Source: Verrucomicrobiota bacterium (GTDB lineage: Bacteria > Verrucomicrobiota > Verrucomicrobiia > Chthoniobacterales > UBA10450). Taken from it: a stretch of 11,752 nt of DNA. Each line of letters begins with the position of its first letter. The first letter of the stretch is position 1. The notes under the pieces are model-generated. The model was not told the origin of the DNA. It worked only from the letters and a program-made list of their open reading frames with translations, and searched no databases. Both the position numbers and the translations under genes were made by a program. The stretch lies in assembly GCA_003218345.1 (NCBI GenBank), contig QHNF01000011.1, forward strand, positions 1-11,752. Reading direction: 5' to 3'. This document shows, in pieces, positions 1-6,358 of the stretch.

Positions 1-2
1 CG

Positions 3-935
3 AAGGATTGGCAAACCGAGGCGAACGTGATGGCCGCGCTCGGCGCGCTCGGTCACACGGCCGAGCATCTCGCCATTTTCGACGATGTCGATCTTCTCCG
101 GCAGAAACTGGAAGCCTTCGCGCCCGATGTTCTTTTCAATCTCGTCGAACAGTTCAAGAACAACCCCGGATTCGACCAGAACATCGTTTCCTTTTTCGAA
201 ATGCAAGGCCTGCCCTTTACCGGCTGCGGCTCGACCGGTCTAACCCTTTGCAAACACAAGGGCATCTCGAAAAAGATTCTCCACTATCATGGCATCCACG
301 TTCCCAATTTCGTTGTCATTCCAAGAGGCCAGCGCATCGGGCGGTCTAAACAGCTCAAGTTCCCGATTTTGGTAAAGCCGGTGAAAGAAGAAGCTTCCTA
401 TGGTATTTCACAGGCATCATTCGTCGAGACGGACGAGCAGTTGCGTGACCGTGTCGTCTTTATTCACGAGAAATATGCCAGCGACGCGATCGCGGAGGAA
501 TACATCGAAGGCCGCGAACTTTACGTGGGCCTGATGGGCAATGTACGGCTAACCGTCTTTCCAATCCGGGAGCTCGTCTTCAGCGAAGTGCCGCCGAACG
601 AACCGAAGATTGCCACCTACAAAGCGAAATGGGATGAGGAATACCGCAAACGGTGGGGTTTGCAGAACCAGTTCGCCAAAGGGCTCGACCCGGCGCTCGT
701 CGCCCATATCCAGCAGACGTGCAAACGCATTTACCGTCTGCTCACCATCGACGGCTACGCGCGAATCGACCTGCGGCTGACGACTGATAATAAGGTTTAT
801 TTCATCGAGGCGAACCCGAATCCTATTCTAGCGGATGACGAGGACTTTGCACTTTCAGCGGGGAAGGCGGGCCTGCCGTATCCGCAACTGATCGATCGAA
901 TCGCTCGGCAGGGAATTAATACGATTCGCGATTGA
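3..935 (+). CDS. D-alanine-D-alanine ligase-like ATP-grasp protein (5' end outside window)
   Basis: This is a partial gene. The reading frame is already open at base 3, and the codons before the GTG at 27 read as a family-like stretch (KDWQTEAN), so the true start lies upstream of the window. The protein is an ATP-grasp ligase related to D-Ala-D-Ala ligase, which joins a carboxylate to an amine through an acyl-phosphate using ATP. Visible family signs are an N-terminal pre-ATP-grasp segment ending in DVLFNLVEQF, the ATP-binding strand FPILVKPVKEEASYGIS (about 361-410), and EEYIEGRELYVG (about 496-532). The metal-binding end is RIDLR (Asp codon at 768) followed by IEANPNP (Glu at 807, Asn at 813). 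Putative Mg ligands Asp, Glu and Asn are all present. No mur or fts gene is near, so a role in peptidoglycan is not supported by context; it may act on another amino acid or peptide. The stop is 19 bp from the convergent stop of the next gene. Confidence 0.85.
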   Translation, partial: KDWQTEANVMAALGALGHTAEHLAIFDDVDLLRQKLEAFAPDVLFNLVEQFKNNPGFDQNIVSFFEMQGLPFTGCGSTGLTLCKHKGISKKILHYHGIHVPNFVVIPRGQRIGRSKQLKFPILVKPVKEEASYGISQASFVETDEQLRDRVVFIHEKYASDAIAEEYIEGRELYVGLMGNVRLTVFPIRELVFSEVPPNEPKIATYKAKWDEEYRKRWGLQNQFAKGLDPALVAHIQQTCKRIYRLLTIDGYARIDLRLTTDNKVYFIEANPNPILADDEDFALSAGKAGLPYPQLIDRIARQGINTIRD

Positions 936-954
936 TCCCGAAAGCATTCGGCGC

Positions 955-2508
955 TCAGAGCCACTTTTTTACACGCGGCCAAAATTCTTGCGGGTTGACC
1001 TTCAAATCGCGACAGAGATAGATGTGCGCCTGCTGCTCGTACGGCATCGCCCAGGGGCTGCTCACGATTTGGCCTAAATCTTCGACCGAGGCGAACTGTT
1101 CGCGCTCATCGTCGGCATCCGTGTCGAGCACCAAAACAACCTCGCCAGTCCAATCCCGCGGGCCCCAGAGAAAATAATTTTGATGCCCGGAAATCGCCGG
1201 TGGTAGCCCAAGTTTGGGACCAAAGAAATCGATTGCTCCGGCCTCGCCGTAGTTTTGGCAGAAGATGGCGGCGCGTTTCCGATCCTCGGGACGCAAGTGA
1301 TGATAGACATGGGCGACCGAGCCAGCCATTTGTTCCCAGCCAAATTGGTCGGCGAAAACCTGCGGCAGGGAAGCAGTATGCGACGTTTCGGTGCGCGGCA
1401 GTTGCAGGTGGATGGCCTGCATATACGCGACGAGTTTACCGGGTGGCAAAATCGGCACAGCCGTTGGCGCAAATAGCGCGCCCATCACGAGGATTACGAC
1501 GAGCAATCCCGGCTTCAACCATTTCAATCGGGCAGCAAAAACCTGCTCGATTGCCACGCCTCCCGCCGCAAAGAGCATCGGGTAAGCAAGCCCGAGGTAA
1601 TAGCTCTTGCCATGCAAAGCGATGAACTCGGCAAGCATGACCAAATATATGATTCCGAGTGCCTGATAGCGCCGGCCGCCGCGCGAACCAAACAACCAGA
1701 CTAACCCGGCGAGCCACAGCGGAAGAGTTCCCGGATTCATGAAGACAACTTGCTGCGCCATGAATTGTGCCGGGCTGAGCGCGACGTTTTTGTTGCTGTG
1801 AGCGATATTGCTCAGCAGCTCGTACGTGGGCCAATGATGCCGCGCTTGCCATAGAATATTCGGCAACGCGATCGCAAACGCGATAAAACCACCGAGCCAA
1901 ATCCATTTGCCGGCGAAATGACGGCGCTCAGGCGTGAACAACAAAGCAACGAAAATACCAGCGGCGAAAAACACCGTAGAATGTTTGTTTTCGAGACCAA
2001 ACCCCAGCAGAACGCCGAACCAAAGCCAAAGCTTCGGCGAGCCGCCGTTGATGATGCGGACAAAAAGATAGATGCATCCCATCCAGAACAGCGCCTCAAA
2101 CGCGTTCATGGAAAAGAAATTGCCAACAGCCAAATAGAACAGCGCGCAGAGTGAGGCCGCGCAGCCGAGCGCGATCGCCCATCCGCCTCCGCCCAGTTCG
2201 CGCGCGATGGCACCTGTGAGCGCCACGGTCGCTGCGCCCGCCAGCGCCGGGAGCAAGCGAATTGCAAACAACGAATTGCCAAAGAGGATTTGGCTCAATC
2301 GTAGAAGCAAGATCGACAATGGCGGCTGATCGACATAGCCAAAAGCGAGATGTTGCCCGCAGGCCATGTAATAGAGCTCGTCGCGAAAATAACCGTAACG
2401 CCCGTTTGTCAGCAGATGGACCAGCAGGGCTACCGCGCTGAAGAAAACGATAAACGCCGCTTCGGCGCGGGCGTGTCTTTGGTTCGCAGCTGGAATTGCG
2501 TCGCGCAT
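955..2508 (-). CDS. GT39/ArnT-like membrane glycosyltransferase
   Basis: The 517-residue protein is a polytopic inner-membrane glycosyltransferase of the GT39 (PMT/ArnT) type. Such enzymes usually transfer a sugar from a polyprenyl-phosphate donor to a lipid or protein acceptor on the outer side of the membrane. After a first hydrophobic segment (about 17-34) comes the family's catalytic loop with Asp43-Glu44 in YFRDELYY, followed by GYVDQPP (57-63). About ten further hydrophobic segments fill residues 65-350. A soluble, non-membrane C-terminal domain of about 160 residues (about 355-517) follows and contains aromatic and acidic motifs such as FFGPKLGLPPAISGHQNYFL. The ATG at 2508 fits the usual short cytoplasmic N-terminus, but no clear Shine-Dalgarno precedes it. 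The gene is transcribed away from the VOC gene, and its stop faces the ATP-grasp gene. The acceptor cannot be inferred from the neighbours. Confidence 0.88.
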   Translation of the reverse strand: MRDAIPAANQRHARAEAAFIVFFSAVALLVHLLTNGRYGYFRDELYYMACGQHLAFGYVDQPPLSILLLRLSQILFGNSLFAIRLLPALAGAATVALTGAIARELGGGGWAIALGCAASLCALFYLAVGNFFSMNAFEALFWMGCIYLFVRIINGGSPKLWLWFGVLLGFGLENKHSTVFFAAGIFVALLFTPERRHFAGKWIWLGGFIAFAIALPNILWQARHHWPTYELLSNIAHSNKNVALSPAQFMAQQVVFMNPGTLPLWLAGLVWLFGSRGGRRYQALGIIYLVMLAEFIALHGKSYYLGLAYPMLFAAGGVAIEQVFAARLKWLKPGLLVVILVMGALFAPTAVPILPPGKLVAYMQAIHLQLPRTETSHTASLPQVFADQFGWEQMAGSVAHVYHHLRPEDRKRAAIFCQNYGEAGAIDFFGPKLGLPPAISGHQNYFLWGPRDWTGEVVLVLDTDADDEREQFASVEDLGQIVSSPWAMPYEQQAHIYLCRDLKVNPQEFWPRVKKWL

Positions 2509-2552
2509 AATTCAAAGAATGCACTCGGACTCGGGAAACTTGGTCCGGCCAA

Positions 2553-2581
2553 GTGTCGTGTAACGGTTAACCCTTTACAAT
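2553..2581 (+). promoter_or_regulatory. Candidate sigma70-type promoter in the divergent intergenic region
   Basis: The 145-bp gap between the divergent GT39 and VOC genes holds TACAAT at 2576-2581, matching five of six bases of the -10 consensus. A poor -35 (GTGTCG, 2553-2558) lies 17 bp upstream. It would start a leader of roughly 65 nt for the VOC gene. It overlaps a near-palindrome centred on GGTTAACC (2565-2572) that could be an operator. Only the -10 is good, so this is a weak call. Confidence 0.25.
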
Positions 2582-2605
2582 CGTGTGGAGCGCTACTCAT
2601 CCCCG

Positions 2606-2640
2606 CGAGAAAAAGCGCCGGGCGCACAGCTTCTTTTTCG
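2606..2640 (+). promoter_or_regulatory. Leader stem-loop upstream of the VOC gene
   Basis: Bases 2606-2616 pair with 2629-2640 (one bulged C at 2633, one G-U pair). The stem is A/T-rich below and closed by GC, with a 12-nt loop that itself contains a GCGC/GCGC inverted repeat. The 3' arm is a T-rich run (2631-2638). The hairpin ends 13 nt before the VOC start codon. It could be a leader structure, an attenuator or a bidirectional terminator. The pairing is seen in the sequence; the function is inferred. Confidence 0.3.
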
Positions 2641-2653
2641 ATTAAGCTGAGAA

Positions 2654-3067
2654 ATGAGTGTGCAAGTCTATGGATGCAATCACGTGGCGATCGAGGTGGA
2701 CGACATCGACAAAGCAGTCGCGTTTTACAAAGACGTTTTTAATCTCGAGAAGCTGGACAGCGGCGAGGGCGACGCGTTTTTCAAACTCGGTGAGCACCAG
2801 TTCCTCGCCATTTTTGAAGTGGAGAAGGTGCAACCGGCGAACATGCGCCATTTCGGGATCATGGTGCGCGACGAGCAGCAGTTGGCTGAAGTGCGTAAGA
2901 AACTTACTGGCAAATACAAATTGAAACTGGAGCCGCCGTTCCGCTGCGATTTTCGTGATCCGTGGGGCAACCGCATCCAGGTCATCGATCTTCATGACGA
3001 ATCGCTGATTTGGCTTTTGCCGTATCGCGAGGTGCAAAAGACTGGAGTGAAATTTTCGGAGAAATAG
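2654..3067 (+). CDS. VOC superfamily (glyoxalase/bleomycin-resistance/dioxygenase fold) protein
   Basis: This 137-residue protein forms one complete vicinal-oxygen-chelate module made of two beta-alpha-beta-beta-beta repeats. The first repeat starts at CNHVAIEVDDIDKAVAFYKDVF (His10 in the usual first metal-ligand place). The second starts at MRHFGIMVRDEQQLAEV (His66), and the protein ends with FRDPWGNRIQVID. Glu55 is a possible further ligand. The last ligand in glyoxalase-like members is normally Glu in the GNxIE motif; here it is Gln109 (GNRIQ), so metal binding or catalysis may be altered. Substrates of such small VOC proteins range from lactaldehydes to thiol conjugates and cannot be told from sequence. 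The ATG at 2654 is preceded by only a weak purine stretch (GAGAA). The GNAT gene follows after 51 bp on the same strand. Confidence 0.85.
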   Translation: MSVQVYGCNHVAIEVDDIDKAVAFYKDVFNLEKLDSGEGDAFFKLGEHQFLAIFEVEKVQPANMRHFGIMVRDEQQLAEVRKKLTGKYKLKLEPPFRCDFRDPWGNRIQVIDLHDESLIWLLPYREVQKTGVKFSEK

Positions 3068-3118
3068 CACGAGCCTCCGCGGATATCTGTGAATCGCAAA
3101 CAAGACGCTTGGGTCTGA

Positions 3119-3571
3119 ATGAAATTGGCGCTGGAACGTTGCACGATTCGTGACTGGCGTTTCGATGACGCCGTGTCGCTGGCAAGGCACGCAAACAACC
3201 GTCGCGTTTGGCTTGGGCTGCGCGACTTGTTTCCCCATCCATACACAATCGACGATGCGAATGAATTCCTCCGCCGCGCGACAACCCAGCAACAGATGAC
3301 AATTTTTTGGATCGACATCGGCGGGTCGTCAGTTGGCGGTATCGGTATCGGCATTGGCCAGGACGTCCATCGACATGTCGCCGAGCTTGGCTTTTGGCTG
3401 GGTGAGGAATTTTGGGGACATGGCATCATGACGGAAGTGATTCCGGCGTTCGTGGATTATTCGTTTGAGAAATTTCCGCTCTATCGGATCTACGCCGAGC
3501 CGTACGCGAACAATCCCGCTTCCGCACGCGTTCTGGAAAAGGCCGACTTTGCGTTGGAAGGGCCGACTTAA
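3119..3571 (+). CDS. GNAT-family N-acetyltransferase, RimJ/RimL type, C-terminus lost by frameshift
   Basis: The 150-residue product belongs to the GCN5-related acetyltransferases of the RimJ/RimL (Acetyltransf_3) type. These move acetyl from acetyl-CoA to an amine such as a protein N-terminus, an antibiotic or a small molecule. Visible marks are the N-terminal LERCTIRDWRFDDAVSLARHANN, then VWLGLRDLFPHPYT, the core strand AELGFWLGEEFWGHGIMTEV (acetyl-CoA loop around WGHGIM, residues about 101-106), and YRIYAEPYANNPASARVLEKADF. The frame ends early at LEGPT-stop. One base over, the expected family C-terminus (GRLKNNAFKDGKLLDSLLYAK) continues to 3656. Removing a single G from the GGG at 3560-3562 restores a protein of about 178 residues, the usual length. 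The gene is therefore either a recent pseudogene, truncated but active, or affected by a sequencing/assembly error. There is no strong ribosome binding site before ATG 3119. Confidence 0.85.
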   Translation: MKLALERCTIRDWRFDDAVSLARHANNRRVWLGLRDLFPHPYTIDDANEFLRRATTQQQMTIFWIDIGGSSVGGIGIGIGQDVHRHVAELGFWLGEEFWGHGIMTEVIPAFVDYSFEKFPLYRIYAEPYANNPASARVLEKADFALEGPT

Positions 3572-3656
3572 GAACAATGCGTTTAAGGATGGAAAACTTT
3601 TGGATTCACTTCTCTACGCCAAAACAAGAGATCGCATCCCTTTCACGAAGCGTTAG
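3561..3656 (+). pseudogene. Out-of-frame C-terminal remnant of the GNAT acetyltransferase
   Basis: Read in the frame of base 3561, this stretch encodes GRLKNNAFKDGKLLDSLLYA followed by KTRDRIPFTKR and a stop. It is the standard C-terminus of RimJ/RimL-like acetyltransferases (GxLRxxxxKDGKxxDxxxYA). It joins exactly to the upstream gene if one G of the GGG at 3560-3562 is dropped. It has no start of its own and should be read as part of 3119-3656. Confidence 0.8.
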
Positions 3657-3677
3657 CATCGTGTACCGTTTGCGACG

Positions 3678-4427
3678 ATGGGCAAGCTCGATGGTAAGAA
3701 CATTTTGATAACGGGCGCATCCCAGGGACTGGGACGCGAAATGGCGTTGCGTTTTGCGTGCGAAGGTGCGGCAGCTTTGTCACTGGTCGCGCGACATGCC
3801 GATAAATTGAACGCCGCCCGCGACGAGATCCGCAAGGTCGCGCCGAAGATCGACGTCGTCATAATCGACGGCGACGTGAGCAAGCCGCGCGACATCGAAC
3901 GGATCGTTGCGACGACGCTTGCGCAATTCAAAGGCAAACTCGACGTGCTGGTAAACAATGCATCGACCATTGGACCTTCGCCGATGCCATATCTGCTCGA
4001 CTATCCGGTGGAAGATTTTCGCGAAGTGCTGGACACGAATCTGATCGGCCCGTTTCTGCTAATTAAAAGCGCGCTGCCAGCAATGATCGAGCGCGGCGGT
4101 TCCATCATTAACGTGACAAGCGATGCGGGCCAGGTGGGCTATCCCGGTTGGGGTGCTTACGGCATTTCGAAATTTGGCCTCGAAGGCATGTCGCAAACTT
4201 GGGCATCGGAGTTACAAGAGAGCGGCGTGCGAGTGAACTGGGTCGATCCCGGCAGCATGAACACGGCGATGCATCGCGCCGCCGAACCGGAGGAAGACCC
4301 GTCGGAATGGGCCGATCCTGCCGACGTGACCGACGTTTTTGTTTTTCTGGCGTCCGACGAATCGAAGGGCGTAACTGGCAAACGTTTCCAGGCGCAGGAA
4401 GATTGGAAGGCGGCAGCTTTGGCATGA
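3678..4427 (+). CDS. Short-chain dehydrogenase/reductase (SDR)
   Basis: This is a 249-residue classical SDR, an NAD(P)-dependent oxidoreductase with one Rossmann domain. The sequence shows the cofactor loop TGASQGLG (residues 12-19), the structural NNAS motif (93-96), Asn121, and catalytic Ser148 and Tyr161-X3-Lys165 (YGISK), so the complete catalytic tetrad is in place. Arg39 at the end of the second beta strand (LVARHADKL) favours NADP over NAD. The substrate loop after VDPGSMNTAMH and the C-terminus (VTGKRFQAQEDWKAAALA) are typical of SDRs of unknown substrate, related to 3-oxoacyl-ACP reductases. Length is normal. The ATG at 3678 lies 22 bp after the GNAT tail's stop and has no obvious Shine-Dalgarno. 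It may be cotranscribed with its neighbours, but they suggest no pathway. Confidence 0.92.
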   Translation: MGKLDGKNILITGASQGLGREMALRFACEGAAALSLVARHADKLNAARDEIRKVAPKIDVVIIDGDVSKPRDIERIVATTLAQFKGKLDVLVNNASTIGPSPMPYLLDYPVEDFREVLDTNLIGPFLLIKSALPAMIERGGSIINVTSDAGQVGYPGWGAYGISKFGLEGMSQTWASELQESGVRVNWVDPGSMNTAMHRAAEPEEDPSEWADPADVTDVFVFLASDESKGVTGKRFQAQEDWKAAALA

Positions 4428-4447
4428 ACGCGCGGATTCTCTTTCTG

Positions 4448-4480
4448 TCATCCTGAGCTCTTCGACTTCGCTCAGGATGA
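4448..4480. repeat. Dispersed repeat copy 1, perfect 11-bp hairpin
   Basis: TCATCCTGAGC (4448-4458) is the exact inverse of GCTCAGGATGA (4470-4480), with an 11-nt loop. On the minus strand it reads as CATCCTGAGCGAAGTCGAAG, a short intergenic repeat type common in GC-rich soil-bacterial genomes. It shares the 12-nt core GAGCGAAGTCGA with the copy at 10143-10170 (here as its reverse complement, 4462-4473). It fills the 62-bp gap between the SDR and QueA-like genes. No T-run follows on the plus strand, so it is not a standard terminator for the SDR gene. Confidence 0.75.
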
Positions 4481-4489
4481 AAAAATAAG

Positions 4490-5545
4490 ATGAGCGCGCC
4501 GTTTATATTCACACTGCCGCCGGAGTTGAGCGCGAAGGAACCGCCGGAACGTCGGGGCATCCGGCGTGATCAAGTGCGCCTGCTGGTAATCGATCGCGCG
4601 ACGGGCCGCATTGAGCACACCCGGTTCGATAAGATCGACAATTACCTTCGGGCAGGCGACCTGCTCGTTTTCAATTCCAGCCGGACGCTCCCGGCATCGC
4701 TGCGGGGATGTGAATGCAGCGCGACGCACGGCCCGTGCATGGAAGTGCGGCTGGCGGAACGTCTGCCCGACGACTCCTGGCTCGCCTTGCTGGTTTGCGA
4801 CCAGGGCGATCCGTTCGGATGCGGCCTACTCGCGGGCATGCAGATTGACCTCGCGGAGGGATTGACTGCAACTGTGCTGGAGCGCGACGCAAACATCCCG
4901 CGGCTTTGGAAATTGCGCTTCTCCGCTTCGGGCGCTCAACTTGTTGATCTTATTTACCGGCTGGGGAAACCGATCCGCTACGAATACGTCTCCGCGCCGT
5001 GGGACCTCGATTATTATCAAACCGTTTACGCGACCGAGCCCGGCTCGGCCGAAATGCCGTCAGCTGGGCGCGCCTTTACATGGAAGTTGCTGCTTGATCT
5101 AAAGCGACGCGGCATTGAGAGCGCTTACATCGTTCTGCACACCGGTCTCTCCAGTTATATGGATGATGAACTGGATCGTCAGCATCCGGCGTCGGAGGAA
5201 GAATTTTTTGTGAATCGAATTACCGCGGAGAAAATCAATCGGACGCGGGAAAATGGCGGCCGCGTCATCGCTGTGGGCACGACTGCTGTGCGCGCGTTGG
5301 AATCAGTCGCGAATGAAGACGGGCGCGTAACTGAGAGGCACGGTTATACCCGTTTAAAGATCGACAATGACCATCGTTTGAAAGCAGTGGATGGTCTGCT
5401 GACAGGGTTGCACGAACCAGAAGCGAGTCACCTCGATTTGCTCAGCGCATTTTTGCCGGCCGCGAAGATTCACGCGGCTTACCAGGAAGCAATTCGGCGC
5501 TGCTATCTTTGGCATGAGTTCGGCGATCTGAATCTGATTCTGTAG
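4490..5545 (+). CDS. QueA-like S-adenosylmethionine:tRNA ribosyltransferase-isomerase family protein
   Basis: The 351-residue protein matches the QueA family, whose studied members transfer and isomerise the ribose of SAM onto 7-aminomethyl-7-deazaguanine in tRNA to make epoxyqueuosine. Supporting stretches are the N-terminal LPPELSAKEPPERRGIRRDQ with VRLLVID, GDLLVFNSSRTLPASLRG, the hallmark GSAEMPSAGRAFT (from residue 185), VLHTGLSSY, GGRVIAVGTTAVRALES and the C-terminal VDGLLTGLHEPEASHLDLLSAF. It differs from canonical QueA. The loop that normally reads like HxMHxE is RQHPASEEEFFVN, and the usual NFHLPKST is GLHEPEASH. These features resemble a divergent branch, also found in actinobacteria, whose substrate may not be preQ1-tRNA. 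It starts at ATG 4490, 9 nt after a hairpin repeat, and the GT2 gene follows after 14 bp. Family is firm; exact function is uncertain. Confidence 0.85.
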   Translation: MSAPFIFTLPPELSAKEPPERRGIRRDQVRLLVIDRATGRIEHTRFDKIDNYLRAGDLLVFNSSRTLPASLRGCECSATHGPCMEVRLAERLPDDSWLALLVCDQGDPFGCGLLAGMQIDLAEGLTATVLERDANIPRLWKLRFSASGAQLVDLIYRLGKPIRYEYVSAPWDLDYYQTVYATEPGSAEMPSAGRAFTWKLLLDLKRRGIESAYIVLHTGLSSYMDDELDRQHPASEEEFFVNRITAEKINRTRENGGRVIAVGTTAVRALESVANEDGRVTERHGYTRLKIDNDHRLKAVDGLLTGLHEPEASHLDLLSAFLPAAKIHAAYQEAIRRCYLWHEFGDLNLIL

Positions 5546-5559
5546 AGGAAGAGGGAGAG

Positions 5560-6270
5560 ATGATTTCCTTTATCATTCCCGCCTACAACGAAGAGCTGGA
5601 GCTTTCCTCGACGCTCGCCGCGATTCGCGCTGCGGCTTCTCGTGCAGCTCAGCCGTGCGAAGTCATCGTAGTTGATGATGCATCGACGGATGCGACGCCA
5701 GAAATCGCCTCGCAGGCCGGGGCCCAAGTCATATCGGTCCATCGCCGCCAAATCGCGGCGGCCCGGAACGCCGGTGCGCACGTCGCGCAGGGTGAATATC
5801 TGTTCTTCGTTGATGCCGATACGCGGATCAACCGGATGCACATTATCGATGCGATCACCGCTCTCGAGGCCGGTTACTCGGGTGGCAGCGCGCGTGTGGT
5901 GACGGATGGATTTATTCCCCTGTGGGGTCGGATTTTGTTGCGCGTGTTCTGCGCCCTTTATTTTGGCCTCAATCTCGGCGCAGGCGCATTTCTTTTCACC
6001 ACACGGCACAATTTCGAGGCAATTGGCGGCTTCGATGAGCGATATTTTGTAGGGGAAGAAGTTTATTTTAGCCTCGCGTTAAGAAAACTTGGGCGCTTCA
6101 GGGTGCTGCGCGAACCCGTTCTCACATCGGGCCGGAAATTGCGCATGTACTCAGCCAAACAAATTCTTGGCAACTTCGTTGCTGTGATCCTTGGTGGTCG
6201 GCGCGTGGCGCGCTCACGGGCGAGACTGGGTCTCTGGTACGACGGCAAACGCGAAAAACGCGCGGCGTAA
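5560..6270 (+). CDS. Family 2 glycosyltransferase
   Basis: The 236-residue protein has a GT-A fold domain of family GT2, which transfers a sugar from a nucleotide-sugar donor with inversion. The sequence shows SFIIPAYNEE (3-12), VVDDAST (37-43), the RNAGAHVAQGEYLFFVDADT stretch with the metal-binding DAD at 85-87, and GGFDERYFVGEEVYFSLALR, whose acidic GEE supplies the likely base region. A hydrophobic stretch (about 120-148) lies inside the domain and may contact the membrane. No C-terminal transmembrane helices follow, and the basic tail (RRVARSRARLGLWYDGKREKR) suggests peripheral binding to the inner membrane. A strong Shine-Dalgarno (AGGAAGAGGGAGAG, 5546-5559) overlaps the 14-bp gap after the QueA-like stop, so the two genes are probably one transcript. 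The acceptor is unknown. Confidence 0.9.
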   Translation: MISFIIPAYNEELELSSTLAAIRAAASRAAQPCEVIVVDDASTDATPEIASQAGAQVISVHRRQIAAARNAGAHVAQGEYLFFVDADTRINRMHIIDAITALEAGYSGGSARVVTDGFIPLWGRILLRVFCALYFGLNLGAGAFLFTTRHNFEAIGGFDERYFVGEEVYFSLALRKLGRFRVLREPVLTSGRKLRMYSAKQILGNFVAVILGGRRVARSRARLGLWYDGKREKRAA

Positions 6271-6292
6271 GTCGGGCGCCAGTCTCGGCCCG
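6217..6292. repeat. Inverted repeat spanning the GT2 stop codon
   Basis: CGAGACTGG (6221-6229) is perfectly inverted as CCAGTCTCG (6279-6287). The stem extends four more pairs, CGGG (6217-6220) with CCCG (6289-6292), across one bulged G at 6288. The arms are 49 nt apart and enclose the end of the GT2 gene. No T-run follows, so it is not a clear intrinsic terminator. The pairing is exact; a role in 3'-end protection or termination is inferred. Confidence 0.4.
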
Positions 6293-6318
6293 GTACGCGA
6301 ACGACGTGTGACGCGTGG

Positions 6319-6346
6319 TTGCTAAAATACGTTCTTCGTCTAGAAT
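6319..6346 (+). promoter_or_regulatory. Candidate rpsO promoter
   Basis: Two overlapping sigma70-like signals precede rpsO. One is TTGCTA (6319-6324), 16 bp, then TAGAAT (6341-6346). The other is an extended -10, TGCTAAAAT (6320-6328). The first would give a transcript starting only about 6 nt before the ATG at 6359, the second about 24 nt. No Shine-Dalgarno is present in the gap. Confidence 0.4.
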
Positions 6347-6358
6347 AATCCCTTCGTT

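Noticed and set aside
938..951. 5-bp perfect hairpin CCGAA-agca-TTCGG between the two convergent stops
   Set aside because: The stem is only five pairs and no T-run follows on either strand, so it does not make a credible terminator.
1200..1625. 141-codon plus-strand frame opposite the GT39 gene
   Set aside because: It overlaps the well-supported glycosyltransferase fully, is rich in Arg and Pro with no family pattern, and looks like a codon-bias shadow.
4108..4560. 150-codon minus-strand frame across the SDR-QueA gap
   Set aside because: It lies opposite two strongly supported genes, crosses the hairpin repeat and shows low-complexity Arg/Pro/Ser composition.
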